Shown here: positions 18,118 to 26,854 of the stretch, piece by piece
How the letters are laid out: the number at the start of each line of letters is the position of its first letter
Position numbering within the stretch: position 1 is the stretch's first letter
NCBI RefSeq assembly: GCF_017488845.2
Contig: NZ_CP083370.1
Coordinates: forward strand, 2,294,001 to 2,358,000
Direction of reading: 5' to 3'
Source of the DNA: Ensifer canadensis
Lineage (GTDB): Bacteria > Pseudomonadota > Alphaproteobacteria > Rhizobiales > Rhizobiaceae
Length of the DNA stretch: 64,000 nucleotides
Notes under the pieces: model-generated
The model's input: only the letters and a program-made list of their open reading frames with translations
What the model was told of the DNA's origin: nothing
The model's database searches: none
Position numbers and translations under genes: made by a program

Positions 18118-18897
18118 CTATCCGCGGCCTGCCGCGTCAGCAATGCCCTTGGCACATTTGAACTCCGTCGGCCCCGCCGCCTGGATCAGCGGCGCGAGGC
18201 TGGATTTGCCCGAAACGTCTCCCGTCAAGCCGATCGTCAGGCCGGTGATGACGCTGCGTCCCGCGACCGTCTGGCAGCGCATGCGCACCCGGTCGCCGGC
18301 CCCTGCGCCGAAGCTCTGGTCGAAAGCCTGCTTGATCGCCTTCTCATCGAGTTCCGAGCCGATACGCGCCCGAAAGAGCGCGCCGACGGCGGACCGGTTG
18401 AGCTCGTCGAGCATATGCAGTTGCGTGGCGAAATAGTCGTCGACCGGTGCCGTCTGGCAGGTGCCGCTGCGCAACCATTGGTGACGATCGAGGCCGGATT
18501 GAACGCCCGGCATGGCGACCAGCAGCCGCGCCGCCGTATCATCGGCCATGGCGAGCTTCGGCAGATCGAGCCAGTCGCCCTTGCGGTCCTGGGTGCGCAT
18601 CTCGGCCGCCACCCCGCAATAGCTCTTGCGCAAGGGCCAGAGCCCGTGCAGCGACAGGTTCGTGGCATCGAAACGTTCGGCCGTCTGGTTGGCGAATTCC
18701 TTGCGTTGCGGCCGCGTCTCGCAGAAGCCCGGCTGCCAGCTGACGGCAAGCACATATTCCGTGCGGCCCGAGGCGCCTTCCGCCGCGGCATCAACCTTCT
18801 CTTGCGCCAAGGCAAACGAGGATGGAGCAAGCAGCATTGCCAGCGCCATCGCAACAATTGTCATTGGACTTGATACCGCTTTACTCCAACATGCCAT
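18118..18897 (-). CDS. RNase T2-family protein with altered second catalytic motif
   Basis: 259 residues with a signal peptide (cleaved near SFALAQ), so periplasmic. The first active-site motif LHGLWP is intact. The second, canonically HEWxKHGTC, reads HQWLRSGTC: the catalytic Glu is Gln, Lys is Arg, and the second catalytic His is Ser. Cysteines typical of the fold remain. RNase T2 enzymes cleave RNA through a 2',3'-cyclic phosphate; this one may be inactive or use another mechanism. The start MACWSK was chosen because GGGAGAG precedes it. Confidence 0.8.
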   Translation of the reverse strand: MACWSKAVSSPMTIVAMALAMLLAPSSFALAQEKVDAAAEGASGRTEYVLAVSWQPGFCETRPQRKEFANQTAERFDATNLSLHGLWPLRKSYCGVAAEMRTQDRKGDWLDLPKLAMADDTAARLLVAMPGVQSGLDRHQWLRSGTCQTAPVDDYFATQLHMLDELNRSAVGALFRARIGSELDEKAIKQAFDQSFGAGAGDRVRMRCQTVAGRSVITGLTIGLTGDVSGKSSLAPLIQAAGPTEFKCAKGIADAAGRG

Positions 18898-19081
18898 GAC
18901 ACTCTCCCGATAAAACAAAACGGGAACAAATATCGCTCAAAACGGGAAAATTGCAACTGTTAATTACAGGTCCGCGAAATCGCTTGTGACCTCATGCGTA
19001 ACGATCAACAAGCAGCGATTGCCTTTCCCCTGTAAATCGATTTGATATCGGCAGAGTCTGACGATTGGTCCGGGAGAAGGC

Positions 19082-20065
19082 ATGTTCGGGCAGGTGAGGA
19101 CGCATCAGAGCCCGACAGGCGCTATCTTGAACTGGCGCCATTTTCCGGCAGCTGCCGACGCGCGTGGCATTCTTCTTGTCAGCCATGGCCTTGCCGAACA
19201 TTCCGGCCGCTATGCCCGTTTTGCCGAGGCGATGGCCGGCCACGGCTTTCACGTCTATGCCCACGACCATCGCGGACATGGCGCGACGCGCGCGCCGGAT
19301 GCGCCGCTGGCCATGTTCTCGAACAGCTCAGGTCTCGACAAGGTGTTTGCCGACATCAGGGCCATGCGCGCGCTCGCCACCGCCGCCCATCCGGGCGGCC
19401 TGCCGGTCATCCTCTTCGGTCACTCGATGGGCGGGCTGATCGCGCTCAACGCCGCCGAGACCGATCCAGGTCTCTACGATGCACTCGCCGTCTGGAACTC
19501 GAATTTCCGCCCTGGTATCGCCGGGCGCGGCGGCCAGTTGATCCTGAAGATCGAAAAGGCGCTCAAGGGCTCGGATGTGCCGAGCCCGCTGTTGTCGAAG
19601 CTCACTTTTGGCGCCTGGGGTCAGGCGATCAAGGATCGCAAGACCGATTCCGACTGGCTGTCGCGCGACGAGGCGGAGGTGGCCAAATATATCGCCGATC
19701 CGCTGTGCGGCTTCGACGCGACGGTGTCGCTCTGGCTGGATCTGATGCGGCTCGCCTTTGCCGGCGCACGGGCCGACCGGCTGGCGCGCCTGCCCGCCGG
19801 CCTGCCTGTTCATCTCGTCGGCGGCAGCGCCGATCCCTCGACCGAAAACGGCGGTGCCGTCCGCTGGCTCGGCGAGCGCATGAAGGCGCGCGGAATGACG
19901 GATGTATCGGTAACGATCCATGAGGGCATGCGCCACGAGACGCTCAACGAAATCGGCCGTGAGAAGGCAACAGCGGAGTTTGCGGCCTGGTGCCAATCGG
20001 CCGTCGGCAAATCTTCTGTCGGCCATTCTGTTGCCGCCAAGGCTGTGGCCGGCAAGAGGACCTGA
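19082..20065 (+). CDS. alpha/beta hydrolase, monoacylglycerol lipase/lysophospholipase type
   Basis: 327 residues. The nucleophile elbow is LFGHSMGGLIAL (Ser about 119). SHGLAEHSGRYARFAE and YAHDHRGHGATR are characteristic of the monoacylglycerol lipase/PldB group, and the catalytic His lies in EGMRHETLNE. GGGAGAAGG precedes the ATG. Likely a cytosolic lipid ester hydrolase; the exact substrate is not inferable. A DMT transporter gene starts 12 bases downstream, then a ThDP enzyme, so these three may form an operon. Confidence 0.85.
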   Translation: MFGQVRTHQSPTGAILNWRHFPAAADARGILLVSHGLAEHSGRYARFAEAMAGHGFHVYAHDHRGHGATRAPDAPLAMFSNSSGLDKVFADIRAMRALATAAHPGGLPVILFGHSMGGLIALNAAETDPGLYDALAVWNSNFRPGIAGRGGQLILKIEKALKGSDVPSPLLSKLTFGAWGQAIKDRKTDSDWLSRDEAEVAKYIADPLCGFDATVSLWLDLMRLAFAGARADRLARLPAGLPVHLVGGSADPSTENGGAVRWLGERMKARGMTDVSVTIHEGMRHETLNEIGREKATAEFAAWCQSAVGKSSVGHSVAAKAVAGKRT

Positions 20066-20077
20066 CCCGACATCATC

Positions 20078-21031
20078 ATGGCAGACATGTCCCTCCCCAA
20101 GACCTCCAACGCCAATGACCGCATCTCCTTCGGCCTGACGCTGATGGTCCTTTCGGTGCTGTTGTCGCCGCTGATCGACATCTTCGCCAAGCTCGCGATC
20201 TCGACAGTACCGTCGGCACAGATCACCGCCGTGCGCTTCATCCTGCAGGTCGTCTTCATCCTGCCGATCGTGCTCGTGCGCGGCAGCCTGTTCGACCTCA
20301 CCTGGCGCAAGACCGGGCTGCACGCGCTGCGCGGCGGCCTGCTTGTCGTCACCATGCTGTCCTTCATCACCACGCTGAAGGTAATGGAGGTGGCCGACGC
20401 CATCGCCATCTTCTTCGTCGAGCCGATCATCCTCACCATCCTCGGCAGCATCTTCCTCAAGGAGACGATCGGCTGGCGGCGCTACACCGCCTGTGCCGTC
20501 GGTTTCCTCGGCGCGCTCCTTGTCATCCAGCCAAGCATGCAGGAGGTGGGCCTGATCGCGCTGCTGCCGATCGTCGCCGCCTTCGGCCTGGCGGTGTTCC
20601 TGCTGGTGACGCGCATGGTGGCGCAGAATGAGGACCCGTGGTCGATGCAGTTCCATGCCGGCATCTGGGGCGGTCTCTTCTGTCTCGTACTGCTCTGGCT
20701 CGGCGAAGGCAGCGGATCTGGTATCTTCGACCCGGTCTGGCCCGAGGGCAACACCTGGTTCTATCTGCTCGGCGTCGGCGTCACCGCCACTATCTCCGGC
20801 GTGCTTGGGGTCTATGCCTATCGCTCCGCCCCCGCCTCGGTGCTGGCGCCGCTGCAATATCTCGAAATCGTCTCGGCGACGATCTTCGGCTGGCTCGTCT
20901 TCGGCGACCTGCCCGACGCGCTGAAATGGCTGGGCATTTCCATCATCATCGGCTCCGGCCTCTACATCATCTGGCGGGAACGCCGGGTCGACAAGACCGC
21001 GAGCATCGCTCCGGTTTCGCCGGCGATCTGA
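20078..21031 (+). CDS. DMT-superfamily (EamA) transporter
   Basis: 317 residues with ten predicted membrane spans in two EamA repeats. Examples are VLSVLLSPLIDIFAKLA at the N-terminus and ILTILGSIFLKETIGWRR at the end of the first half, a conserved E-containing loop. The C-terminal half repeats this with FGDLPDALKWLGISIIIG. It sits between a hydrolase and a ThDP enzyme gene with short gaps, so co-transcription is likely. Substrate unknown. Confidence 0.82.
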   Translation: MADMSLPKTSNANDRISFGLTLMVLSVLLSPLIDIFAKLAISTVPSAQITAVRFILQVVFILPIVLVRGSLFDLTWRKTGLHALRGGLLVVTMLSFITTLKVMEVADAIAIFFVEPIILTILGSIFLKETIGWRRYTACAVGFLGALLVIQPSMQEVGLIALLPIVAAFGLAVFLLVTRMVAQNEDPWSMQFHAGIWGGLFCLVLLWLGEGSGSGIFDPVWPEGNTWFYLLGVGVTATISGVLGVYAYRSAPASVLAPLQYLEIVSATIFGWLVFGDLPDALKWLGISIIIGSGLYIIWRERRVDKTASIAPVSPAI

Positions 21032-21076
21032 AAACAAGTGATCTGAAAACAAAAGAATGACTATCGGGAGGAAAGC

Positions 21077-22723
21077 ATGAAAACTGGAGGTCAGCTCGTC
21101 GTCGACGCGCTCGTCGCCAATGGCGTCAAACGCATCGCCTGCGTACCGGGGGAAAGCTATCTGGCGGTGCTGGATGCGCTCTACGACACCGACATCGATG
21201 TCGTCGTCTGCCGCCAGGAGGGGGGCGCTGCAATGATGGCCGATGCCTGGGGGCGGCTCAGCGGCGAGCCCGGCATCTGCATGGTAACGCGCGGCCCCGG
21301 CGCCACCAATGCGTCGGCCGGCCTGCATGTGGCCCGGCAGGATTCGATCCCGATGATCCTGTTCATCGGCCAGGTCCAGAGCGAGGCTCGCGAGCGCGAA
21401 GCCTTCCAGGAGATCGAATATCGCCGCGCCTTCACCGAGGTCGCGAAATGGGTCGGCGAGATCGACGATCCCGCCCGCATTCCCGAATTCGTCACCCGCG
21501 CCTTCGCGGTCGCGACCTCAGGCCGGCCGGGCCCGGTCGTGCTGACGCTTCCCGAGGACATGCTTACGCGCAGCGCCGAGGCGCCAGCGGCAAAGCCCTA
21601 CCAGCCGGTCGAGGGCCATCCGGGTCCGTCCCAGATCAAGCAGCTCGGCGCGCTGCTCGAAGGCGCCAAGCGCCCGATCGCCATCCTCGGCGGCACGCGC
21701 TGGACGGCTGACAGCGTCGCCGAATTCCAGCGCTTTGCCGAGCGCTGGAGCCTGCCTGTCGGCTGCTCCTTCCGCCGCCAGATGCTGTTCGACCACCTGC
21801 ACCCCAACTATGCCGGCGATGTCGGCATCGGCATCAACCCGGCGCTGGCAAAAGAGATCAAGGAAGCTGATCTGGTGCTTCTGGTCGGAGGGCGCTTCTC
21901 CGAAATGCCGTCGTCCGGCTATACGCTGATGGATGCGCCCTATCCGCGCCAGACGCTTGTCCATGTCCACCCCGATGCATCCGAACTCGGCCGCGTCTAT
22001 CGGCCGGAACTGCCGATCGCCGCCAGCCCCCGCGATTTCGTCACAGCACTCGAAGGGCTCGCGCCAGCGGCCGAGCCGGTGTGGTCGGCACGCACCAGGG
22101 CGATGCATGAAGGTTACCTCAAGTGGTCGACACCGCCGGAAACCGGCCCCGGCGACGTGCGCATGGGCCCGATCATGAACTGGATCGAGGCGAACACACC
22201 GGAAGACACCATCTTCACCAACGGCGCCGGCAACTACGCCACCTGGGTGCATCGCTTCCACCGCTTCCGCAGATACGCAACACAGGCAGCCCCCGCCTCC
22301 GGCTCCATGGGTTACGGCCTGCCGGCAGCCGTTGCCGCCAAGCATCTGCACCCGGATCGCGAAGTCATCTGCTTTGCCGGCGACGGCTGTTTCCTGATGC
22401 ACGGTCAGGAATTCGCAACTGCCGTGCGTTACCGCCTGCCGATCATCACTGTGGTTGTCAACAACGGCATCTACGGCACGATCCGCATGCACCAGGAGCG
22501 GGATTATCCCGGCCGCGTCAGCGCCACGGACCTGACCAATCCTGACTTTGCCGCCCTTGCCCGCGCCTATGGCGGCCACGGCGAGACGGTGGAAAAGACT
22601 GAGGAGTTTGCCGATGCATTCCTGCGCGCCCGCGCCAGCGGCAAGCCGGCGATCATCGAGATCAAGCTCGATCCGGAAGCCATCACCCCGACGCGCACGC
22701 TGAGCGAAATAAGGAAAGGCTGA
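21077..22723 (+). CDS. thiamine-diphosphate-dependent enzyme, acetolactate synthase-like
   Basis: 548 residues with the three domains of the ThDP decarboxylase/acetolactate synthase superfamily. The N-terminal Pyr domain has VCRQEGGAAMMADAWGR with the ThDP-activating Glu, followed by a central domain. The C-terminal PP domain has GDGCFLMHGQEFATA and NNGIYGTIRM (GDG..N motif for Mg-ThDP). A GGGAGGAAAGC ribosome binding site precedes the ATG. No small regulatory subunit gene (ilvH) is adjacent, so it is probably not the anabolic acetolactate synthase. Oxalyl-CoA, benzoylformate or sulfoacetaldehyde-type activities cannot be separated by eye. Confidence 0.8.
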   Translation: MKTGGQLVVDALVANGVKRIACVPGESYLAVLDALYDTDIDVVVCRQEGGAAMMADAWGRLSGEPGICMVTRGPGATNASAGLHVARQDSIPMILFIGQVQSEAREREAFQEIEYRRAFTEVAKWVGEIDDPARIPEFVTRAFAVATSGRPGPVVLTLPEDMLTRSAEAPAAKPYQPVEGHPGPSQIKQLGALLEGAKRPIAILGGTRWTADSVAEFQRFAERWSLPVGCSFRRQMLFDHLHPNYAGDVGIGINPALAKEIKEADLVLLVGGRFSEMPSSGYTLMDAPYPRQTLVHVHPDASELGRVYRPELPIAASPRDFVTALEGLAPAAEPVWSARTRAMHEGYLKWSTPPETGPGDVRMGPIMNWIEANTPEDTIFTNGAGNYATWVHRFHRFRRYATQAAPASGSMGYGLPAAVAAKHLHPDREVICFAGDGCFLMHGQEFATAVRYRLPIITVVVNNGIYGTIRMHQERDYPGRVSATDLTNPDFAALARAYGGHGETVEKTEEFADAFLRARASGKPAIIEIKLDPEAITPTRTLSEIRKG

Positions 22724-22780
22724 GCGGAACGGGCAGGTTTTCCTTCGAGCACGCTTCAATCACGGCGCCGACGCGCCGTG

Positions 22781-22937
22781 GCTGGATTCCTGTGACAAGC
22801 ACAGGAATGAGGGCATGGAACTGTTGCGGCCAACCGAGCCCGTTTCCGACGTGATCGCACATCTCCGCAAACGCGGCATGCGCGCTGCGACACCTCCTAG
22901 CGCTCCCTCATTCCTGTGCTTGTCACAGGAATCCAGC
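22781..22937. repeat. perfect 33-base inverted repeat flanking 91 bases
   Basis: The left arm (22781-22813) begins GCTGGATTCCTGTGACAAGC and the right arm (22905-22937) is its exact reverse complement. Each arm also folds on itself through TTCCTGTG and CACAGGAA. The 91 bases between contain no gene. A diverged copy of the right arm, followed by the start of a left arm, is at the right edge of the window, so this is a dispersed repeat family. Confidence 0.8.
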
Positions 22938-22999
22938 TGCGTCGTGTCGACGACGCAGGGAGGTGGCGTCCTCCTCTATACTGAGTTGCCGCTTCTTGC

Positions 23000-23350
23000 T
23001 TATTCCAGCCACTCCGTCGCAAACGCACCGGTCACATGCAGGTCGGTGGTTTCCAGGCGCCCAGGTCCGAGGTTTTCGAACTTGTGCGGCACGTTGGCCG
23101 GCGCCACGACGATCTGCCCGGCTTCTGCCTCGATCTTGCGATCGCCGACGGTAAACAGCGCGCGGCCGGTGCGGATGATGAAGGTCTCGGGATAGGGATG
23201 ACGGTGCAGCTTCGGCCCGCCGCCAACCTTGTCGGTGGTATAAAACATCACCGAAACGTCGGCGCCATAGGAGCCGCCCTGGAACTCGCCCTGCCAGACA
23301 TCGGGCTTTTCAGCCCACTGCTCGCGTTCGATCAAATGTATTCCCGTCAT
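23000..23350 (-). CDS. cupin-domain protein
   Basis: 116 residues forming a single cupin_2 barrel. Metal-ligand motifs are KLHRHPYPETFIIRTG (two His and a Glu) and VPHKFENLG (third His). Such small cupins are metal-binding dioxygenases, isomerases or sugar-binding proteins; no substrate can be inferred. It is read in the same direction as the DUF442 gene upstream, with a hairpin between them. Confidence 0.8.
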   Translation of the reverse strand: MTGIHLIEREQWAEKPDVWQGEFQGGSYGADVSVMFYTTDKVGGGPKLHRHPYPETFIIRTGRALFTVGDRKIEAEAGQIVVAPANVPHKFENLGPGRLETTDLHVTGAFATEWLE

Positions 23351-23466
23351 GCCATATCCTCCGCCGTTCGTGTATCCGAACCGCGGTCGAGCCGGCGCGT
23401 CAGGTGCGCATTCCCTGGGGCATGCATCCCTTGGGGGCTATGTGGACCCGAGGACACATCGTCGCA

Positions 23467-23490
23467 AAGGGCGCACGAAGTGCGCCCTTA
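23467..23490 (-). terminator. hairpin between the DUF442 and cupin genes
   Basis: AGGGCGCAC-gaa-GTGCGCCCT is a stable stem immediately after the DUF442 stop on the minus strand. It lacks a clear T-run, so it is either a weak terminator or an mRNA-stabilising structure. Confidence 0.4.
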
Positions 23491-23507
23491 TGCTGCGGTA
23501 GGCCGGC

Positions 23508-23846
23508 TCAGCCGCGAATATGCTGTGTCTGCTGGAAGACCGCCGTCGAGCGAGCGCCGGAGCGGCAATAGCCGAGCATCGGGCGCTGGAATTCGTCAAG
23601 CGCGTCGACCATCTTTTGGACCGCATCCGCCGTCACGCCCATCGGGCCGACCGGGATGTGCATGGTCTCGATGCCCAGCTCCTGCGCGCGCGCTGCGATG
23701 GAATCGAAGGTCGGCTGGTCCGGCGCCTCGAAATCGGGGCGGTGGCAGACGATGGACTTGAAGCCAAGCGCCTTGATCTGGTCGAGGTCTTCGACCGTGA
23801 TCTGGCCGGAAACCGAGTATTCATCGTTGATCGGGCGGATGTCCAT
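23508..23846 (-). CDS. DUF442/TIGR01244 protein-tyrosine-phosphatase-fold protein
   Basis: 112 residues, opening MDIRPINDEYSVSGQI. The C-terminal GYCRSGARS is the phosphatase-loop (CxxxxxR) signature of the BLH-type, dual-specificity-phosphatase-like family. In related rhizobial proteins this domain is fused to a persulfide dioxygenase and regulated by BigR in sulfide detoxification; here it stands alone. The enzymatic role (phosphatase or sulfurtransferase-like) is uncertain. Confidence 0.8.
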   Translation of the reverse strand: MDIRPINDEYSVSGQITVEDLDQIKALGFKSIVCHRPDFEAPDQPTFDSIAARAQELGIETMHIPVGPMGVTADAVQKMVDALDEFQRPMLGYCRSGARSTAVFQQTQHIRG

Positions 23847-23923
23847 GGTCGCTTAATCCCTGCAAAAAACCTTGGCCACTGATGTAGGCGCGGTGCCCGC
23901 CGGCGTCAATTCCAATCGCTCAG

Positions 23924-24769
23924 TCAGGAGACACCGAAGGCAAGCGCATAGGTCTGTGTCTGCCCGGGCTCGAGCAGTTGCAGCTCACCGGCAGCAGCAA
24001 GCTCCGGCCGCTTGGCGAGGCGATGCGACGCAGGCTCGATGCTGATGACATCGGCCGCACCACGCTGACAGCGCCACATCTGCAAGTAAGGCAGCGTGTC
24101 GGCGCGAAAGCGCACCGCCAAGCACTTCCCGCCCGCACCGACCAGCGGCGAAAGCGCCACTTCGGACCAGCCGTCGGCCCCGACGCTGGCCGGGATGCAG
24201 AAATGCGCGCTCTCGCCCTCGCCGAAGCGCCAGGCCCGTTCACCCTCGGCAAAAGAGGGACTGGTTATGCGGGTCGCGTCGCCGACCAGTCGGCCGGCAA
24301 TATTGAGGTGGTACATCATCATCGGCGGAAAGGCGCCGGCGCCGGTGTTGGTGAGCCGGTCTTCCAGCATCACCTCATGTCGGTCCGCATCCACATGCCA
24401 GCGCCGTTCCAGGAGCGCGTGGCCGCCATCGGCAAGATTGACCTCGACGGTGGCGATGCAAAGCGTGGTGTCGGCGGACATGTGCGTGTGCTTGACCGGC
24501 GTGCCGGCAAGCGAACCGTGCAAGGGATAGCGCGTGCCTTCCCCGCGGCCGGCAATCGGTTCGGGATGGCGGATGTGGTCTGGTCCGCAGGTAAAGAGAA
24601 AACCGGCGAGTGCCCGGTCGATGCGCGGGTCGCCATCGGAGGGGATCGCGGTACCCGGCGAAAGATCGACGCCATCAACGACGAAGGCGGCGATATCGAG
24701 TGCCGACAGACGGTCGAACAGCAGATGATTCTCCTGTTCGTTATCGGGTGCATCAAATCTCGTTCGCAT
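23924..24769 (-). CDS. DUF4432 / aldose-1-epimerase-like protein
   Basis: 281 residues with the galactose-mutarotase-like all-beta pattern. YPLHGSLAGTP corresponds to the catalytic His region of aldose epimerases, and MMMYHLNIAG carries the second His. The start MRTRFDAP follows a good GGAGG motif seven bases upstream. Probably binds a sugar or sugar acid; no metabolic neighbours point to a substrate. Confidence 0.7.
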   Translation of the reverse strand: MRTRFDAPDNEQENHLLFDRLSALDIAAFVVDGVDLSPGTAIPSDGDPRIDRALAGFLFTCGPDHIRHPEPIAGRGEGTRYPLHGSLAGTPVKHTHMSADTTLCIATVEVNLADGGHALLERRWHVDADRHEVMLEDRLTNTGAGAFPPMMMYHLNIAGRLVGDATRITSPSFAEGERAWRFGEGESAHFCIPASVGADGWSEVALSPLVGAGGKCLAVRFRADTLPYLQMWRCQRGAADVISIEPASHRLAKRPELAAAGELQLLEPGQTQTYALAFGVS

Positions 24770-24935
24770 GCACCAGCCTCCAGTCCAACTCACGGGAATC
24801 ACAGCGATCACAAAGACATGATAGCCGACAGGGGCTGTTTTTCATCGGTTGAAAGCTGCTAAGGGTGCGCCTAGATAGAATTTAACCGCTTATTCATGAT
24901 GAATTCACTTTTTTCACATTAACGTCGAAATCCAA

Positions 24936-26363
24936 ATGTACCGCGCCACATCAACCACCATGAGAACAGGTTTTATCGTGACGTCAGCGACCCGCACCGG
25001 CCTCTCGCTCCTCGCCGCAGCCGGCTTCCTCGCCGTGGATCTTGCATCCGCCTTTGCTCAGGAAGGTTACGGCCGCAATCGCCGCGGCAATGGCGACGTG
25101 ATGCTGGTGACGCCGGAAGGCGAAATTCTCGACTATATGCCGGGCCCCGATGAAGTGCGCACCATGCGTGACCGTCGCGGCCGCACCGTGCTGGTCGACA
25201 ACTGGGGCAACGTGGTCGCAACCGTAGTACCGTCCGACGGCTATCGCGCCTATCGCCGCCAGGGCGACGTCGATGTCTATTCCAACCGCCGCAACGGCGA
25301 CCGCGGCTACGGCTATTCCGAGCCGGGCGATGTCACCGGATCCATTCAAGACTATCGCGATCCGGCCTATCGCGACGTGGTGCCGCCCTCGGTCGAGCGC
25401 AACGACCTGCCCAACAGCCTGCCCGGCCTGATCGACGGCAGCGAAGAGGCGGCGATCGATCCGCAATATGAGCAGCCATTGCGGCAGTCCATGCCGCCGG
25501 CCATATCGGTCAAGTCCAAGTCGCGCGCCGAAATCACCGCGCTGCAGGTCTTCCTCGACCGCGAAGGTTTCTCGCCCGGCGTCATCGACGGCAAGATGGG
25601 CTCGAACGTCACCAAGGCGATCGAGGCCTGGCAGCAGTCAACCGGCGAAACGCTCGATCCGAACAACACCGAAGATATCCTCGAGCGCCTGCGCATGAAC
25701 GGCGGCCTGCCGATCACCAGCTATACGATCACGGCCGCCGATGCCGCAGGCCCCTATGTCGCCTCGATCCCCGACGACTACGCCCACAAGGCGATGCTGC
25801 CGCACATGTCCTTCACCGCGACGACCGAAATGCTCGGCGAGAAGTTCCACATGGACGAGACCTATCTGCGCGAGCTCAACCCAGGCGTGGACTTCACCAT
25901 TCCGGGCACGATCATCAAGGTCATCAATCCCGGAGAAAACCGCAAGGAAAAGGTCGCGCGCATCGTTGCCGACAAGGCCCGCAAGCAGGTTCTGGCCTAT
26001 GATGCCGCCGACAAGCTCGTCGCCGCCTACCCGGCAACGATCGGCTCGTCCGACACGCCCTCGCCGTCAGGCATCGTCAATGTCGAGCGCATCGCGCTCA
26101 ATCCCGGCTACACCTACAACCCGAAGATCAACTTCAAGCAGGGCAACAACGACAAGATCCTGACGCTGCAGCCGGGGCCGAACGGCCCGGTCGGCACGGT
26201 CTGGATCGCGCTCTCGAAGCCGACCTACGGCATTCATGGCACGCCGGAGCCCTCCAAGATCGGCAAGACCCAGAGCCACGGCTGCGTTCGCCTGACCAAC
26301 TGGGACGCAACGGAACTTGCCAAGATGGTGAGTGTCGGCGTCACGGTCGAATTCGCAGACTGA
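24936..26363 (+). CDS. L,D-transpeptidase (YkuD) with peptidoglycan-binding domain
   Basis: 475 residues. After a signal peptide (cleaved near SAFAQ) comes an Arg/Tyr/Gly-rich region of about 140 residues. Then follow a PG_binding_1 domain (about 195-250, LQVFLDREGFSPGVIDGKMG), a LysM-like segment (HMDETYLRELNPGVDF), and a C-terminal YkuD domain with HGTPEPSKIGK and the catalytic SHGCVRLTNWD. It makes 3-3 cross-links or anchors proteins to peptidoglycan in the periplasm. ATG codons at 24936 and 24960 are both possible; neither has a strong ribosome binding site. Confidence 0.88.
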   Translation: MYRATSTTMRTGFIVTSATRTGLSLLAAAGFLAVDLASAFAQEGYGRNRRGNGDVMLVTPEGEILDYMPGPDEVRTMRDRRGRTVLVDNWGNVVATVVPSDGYRAYRRQGDVDVYSNRRNGDRGYGYSEPGDVTGSIQDYRDPAYRDVVPPSVERNDLPNSLPGLIDGSEEAAIDPQYEQPLRQSMPPAISVKSKSRAEITALQVFLDREGFSPGVIDGKMGSNVTKAIEAWQQSTGETLDPNNTEDILERLRMNGGLPITSYTITAADAAGPYVASIPDDYAHKAMLPHMSFTATTEMLGEKFHMDETYLRELNPGVDFTIPGTIIKVINPGENRKEKVARIVADKARKQVLAYDAADKLVAAYPATIGSSDTPSPSGIVNVERIALNPGYTYNPKINFKQGNNDKILTLQPGPNGPVGTVWIALSKPTYGIHGTPEPSKIGKTQSHGCVRLTNWDATELAKMVSVGVTVEFAD

Positions 26364-26400
26364 GGCATCAGCCGCTCGATACATCCCGCAGAAAACGATC

Positions 26401-26432
26401 AAAGCCCGGGTACCACCCGGGCTTTCTTCTTT
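26401..26432 (+). terminator. rho-independent terminator after the L,D-transpeptidase gene
   Basis: AAAGCCCGGGT-acc-ACCCGGGCTTT is followed by CTTCTTT, directly downstream of the stop codon. Confidence 0.85.
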
Positions 26433-26734
26433 GCCGACCGTGGCAAGCGTTGCCGCGTAGGAACCCCGGTGGAATTGACTGAAATCGCAGCTTTTTTCGC
26501 ATCCCGTCCCCCAATTGGGGGAGTGACAGCGACATGTCTCCGTTGAAAATGAGCTTGCCTGATCGATGACGTCATCGGTCAGGTTATTTTCATCGGAACC
26601 CATAGGGCCGGTGCGGCGGACCGCCGACCCGGCAAAGACATTTACACCCGACTACTCCACCGACACGACCCAGACCGCGGCCGCCCACGAACCGGCTGCG
26701 GTCATTTTTTTTGCGGACGCCCCACAGTCAACCT
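26433..26734. other. intergenic stretch without a gene
   Basis: About 300 bases between the L,D-transpeptidase terminator and the TCATGA repeat cluster. One short plus-strand frame has no ribosome binding site or recognisable content. Nothing else was seen. Confidence 0.4.
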
Positions 26735-26781
26735 TCATGACCTCATGAAACCCCTCATGACCTCATGAAACATTGTCATGA
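26735..26781. promoter_or_regulatory. cluster of five TCATGA palindromes upstream of an oxidoreductase gene
   Basis: TCATGA occurs at 26735, 26743, 26755, 26763 and 26776. The first four form two copies of TCATGACCTCATGAAAC at a 20-base period. The cluster ends about 75 bases before the FAD oxidoreductase start, a position suiting a cooperative operator. Inference only. Confidence 0.45.
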
Positions 26782-26854
26782 GAATTTTCGAGGCGATGGC
26801 CCTATCACTTAGCCACCTCTAAATTTCAGGCCCTTGACCGAAGGAATGTCCGCG

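Noticed and set aside
19328..21328. A 666-codon open frame on the minus strand
   Set aside because: Antisense to the hydrolase and DMT genes; the translation is rich in Asp/Glu/His/Arg/Gln with no domains.
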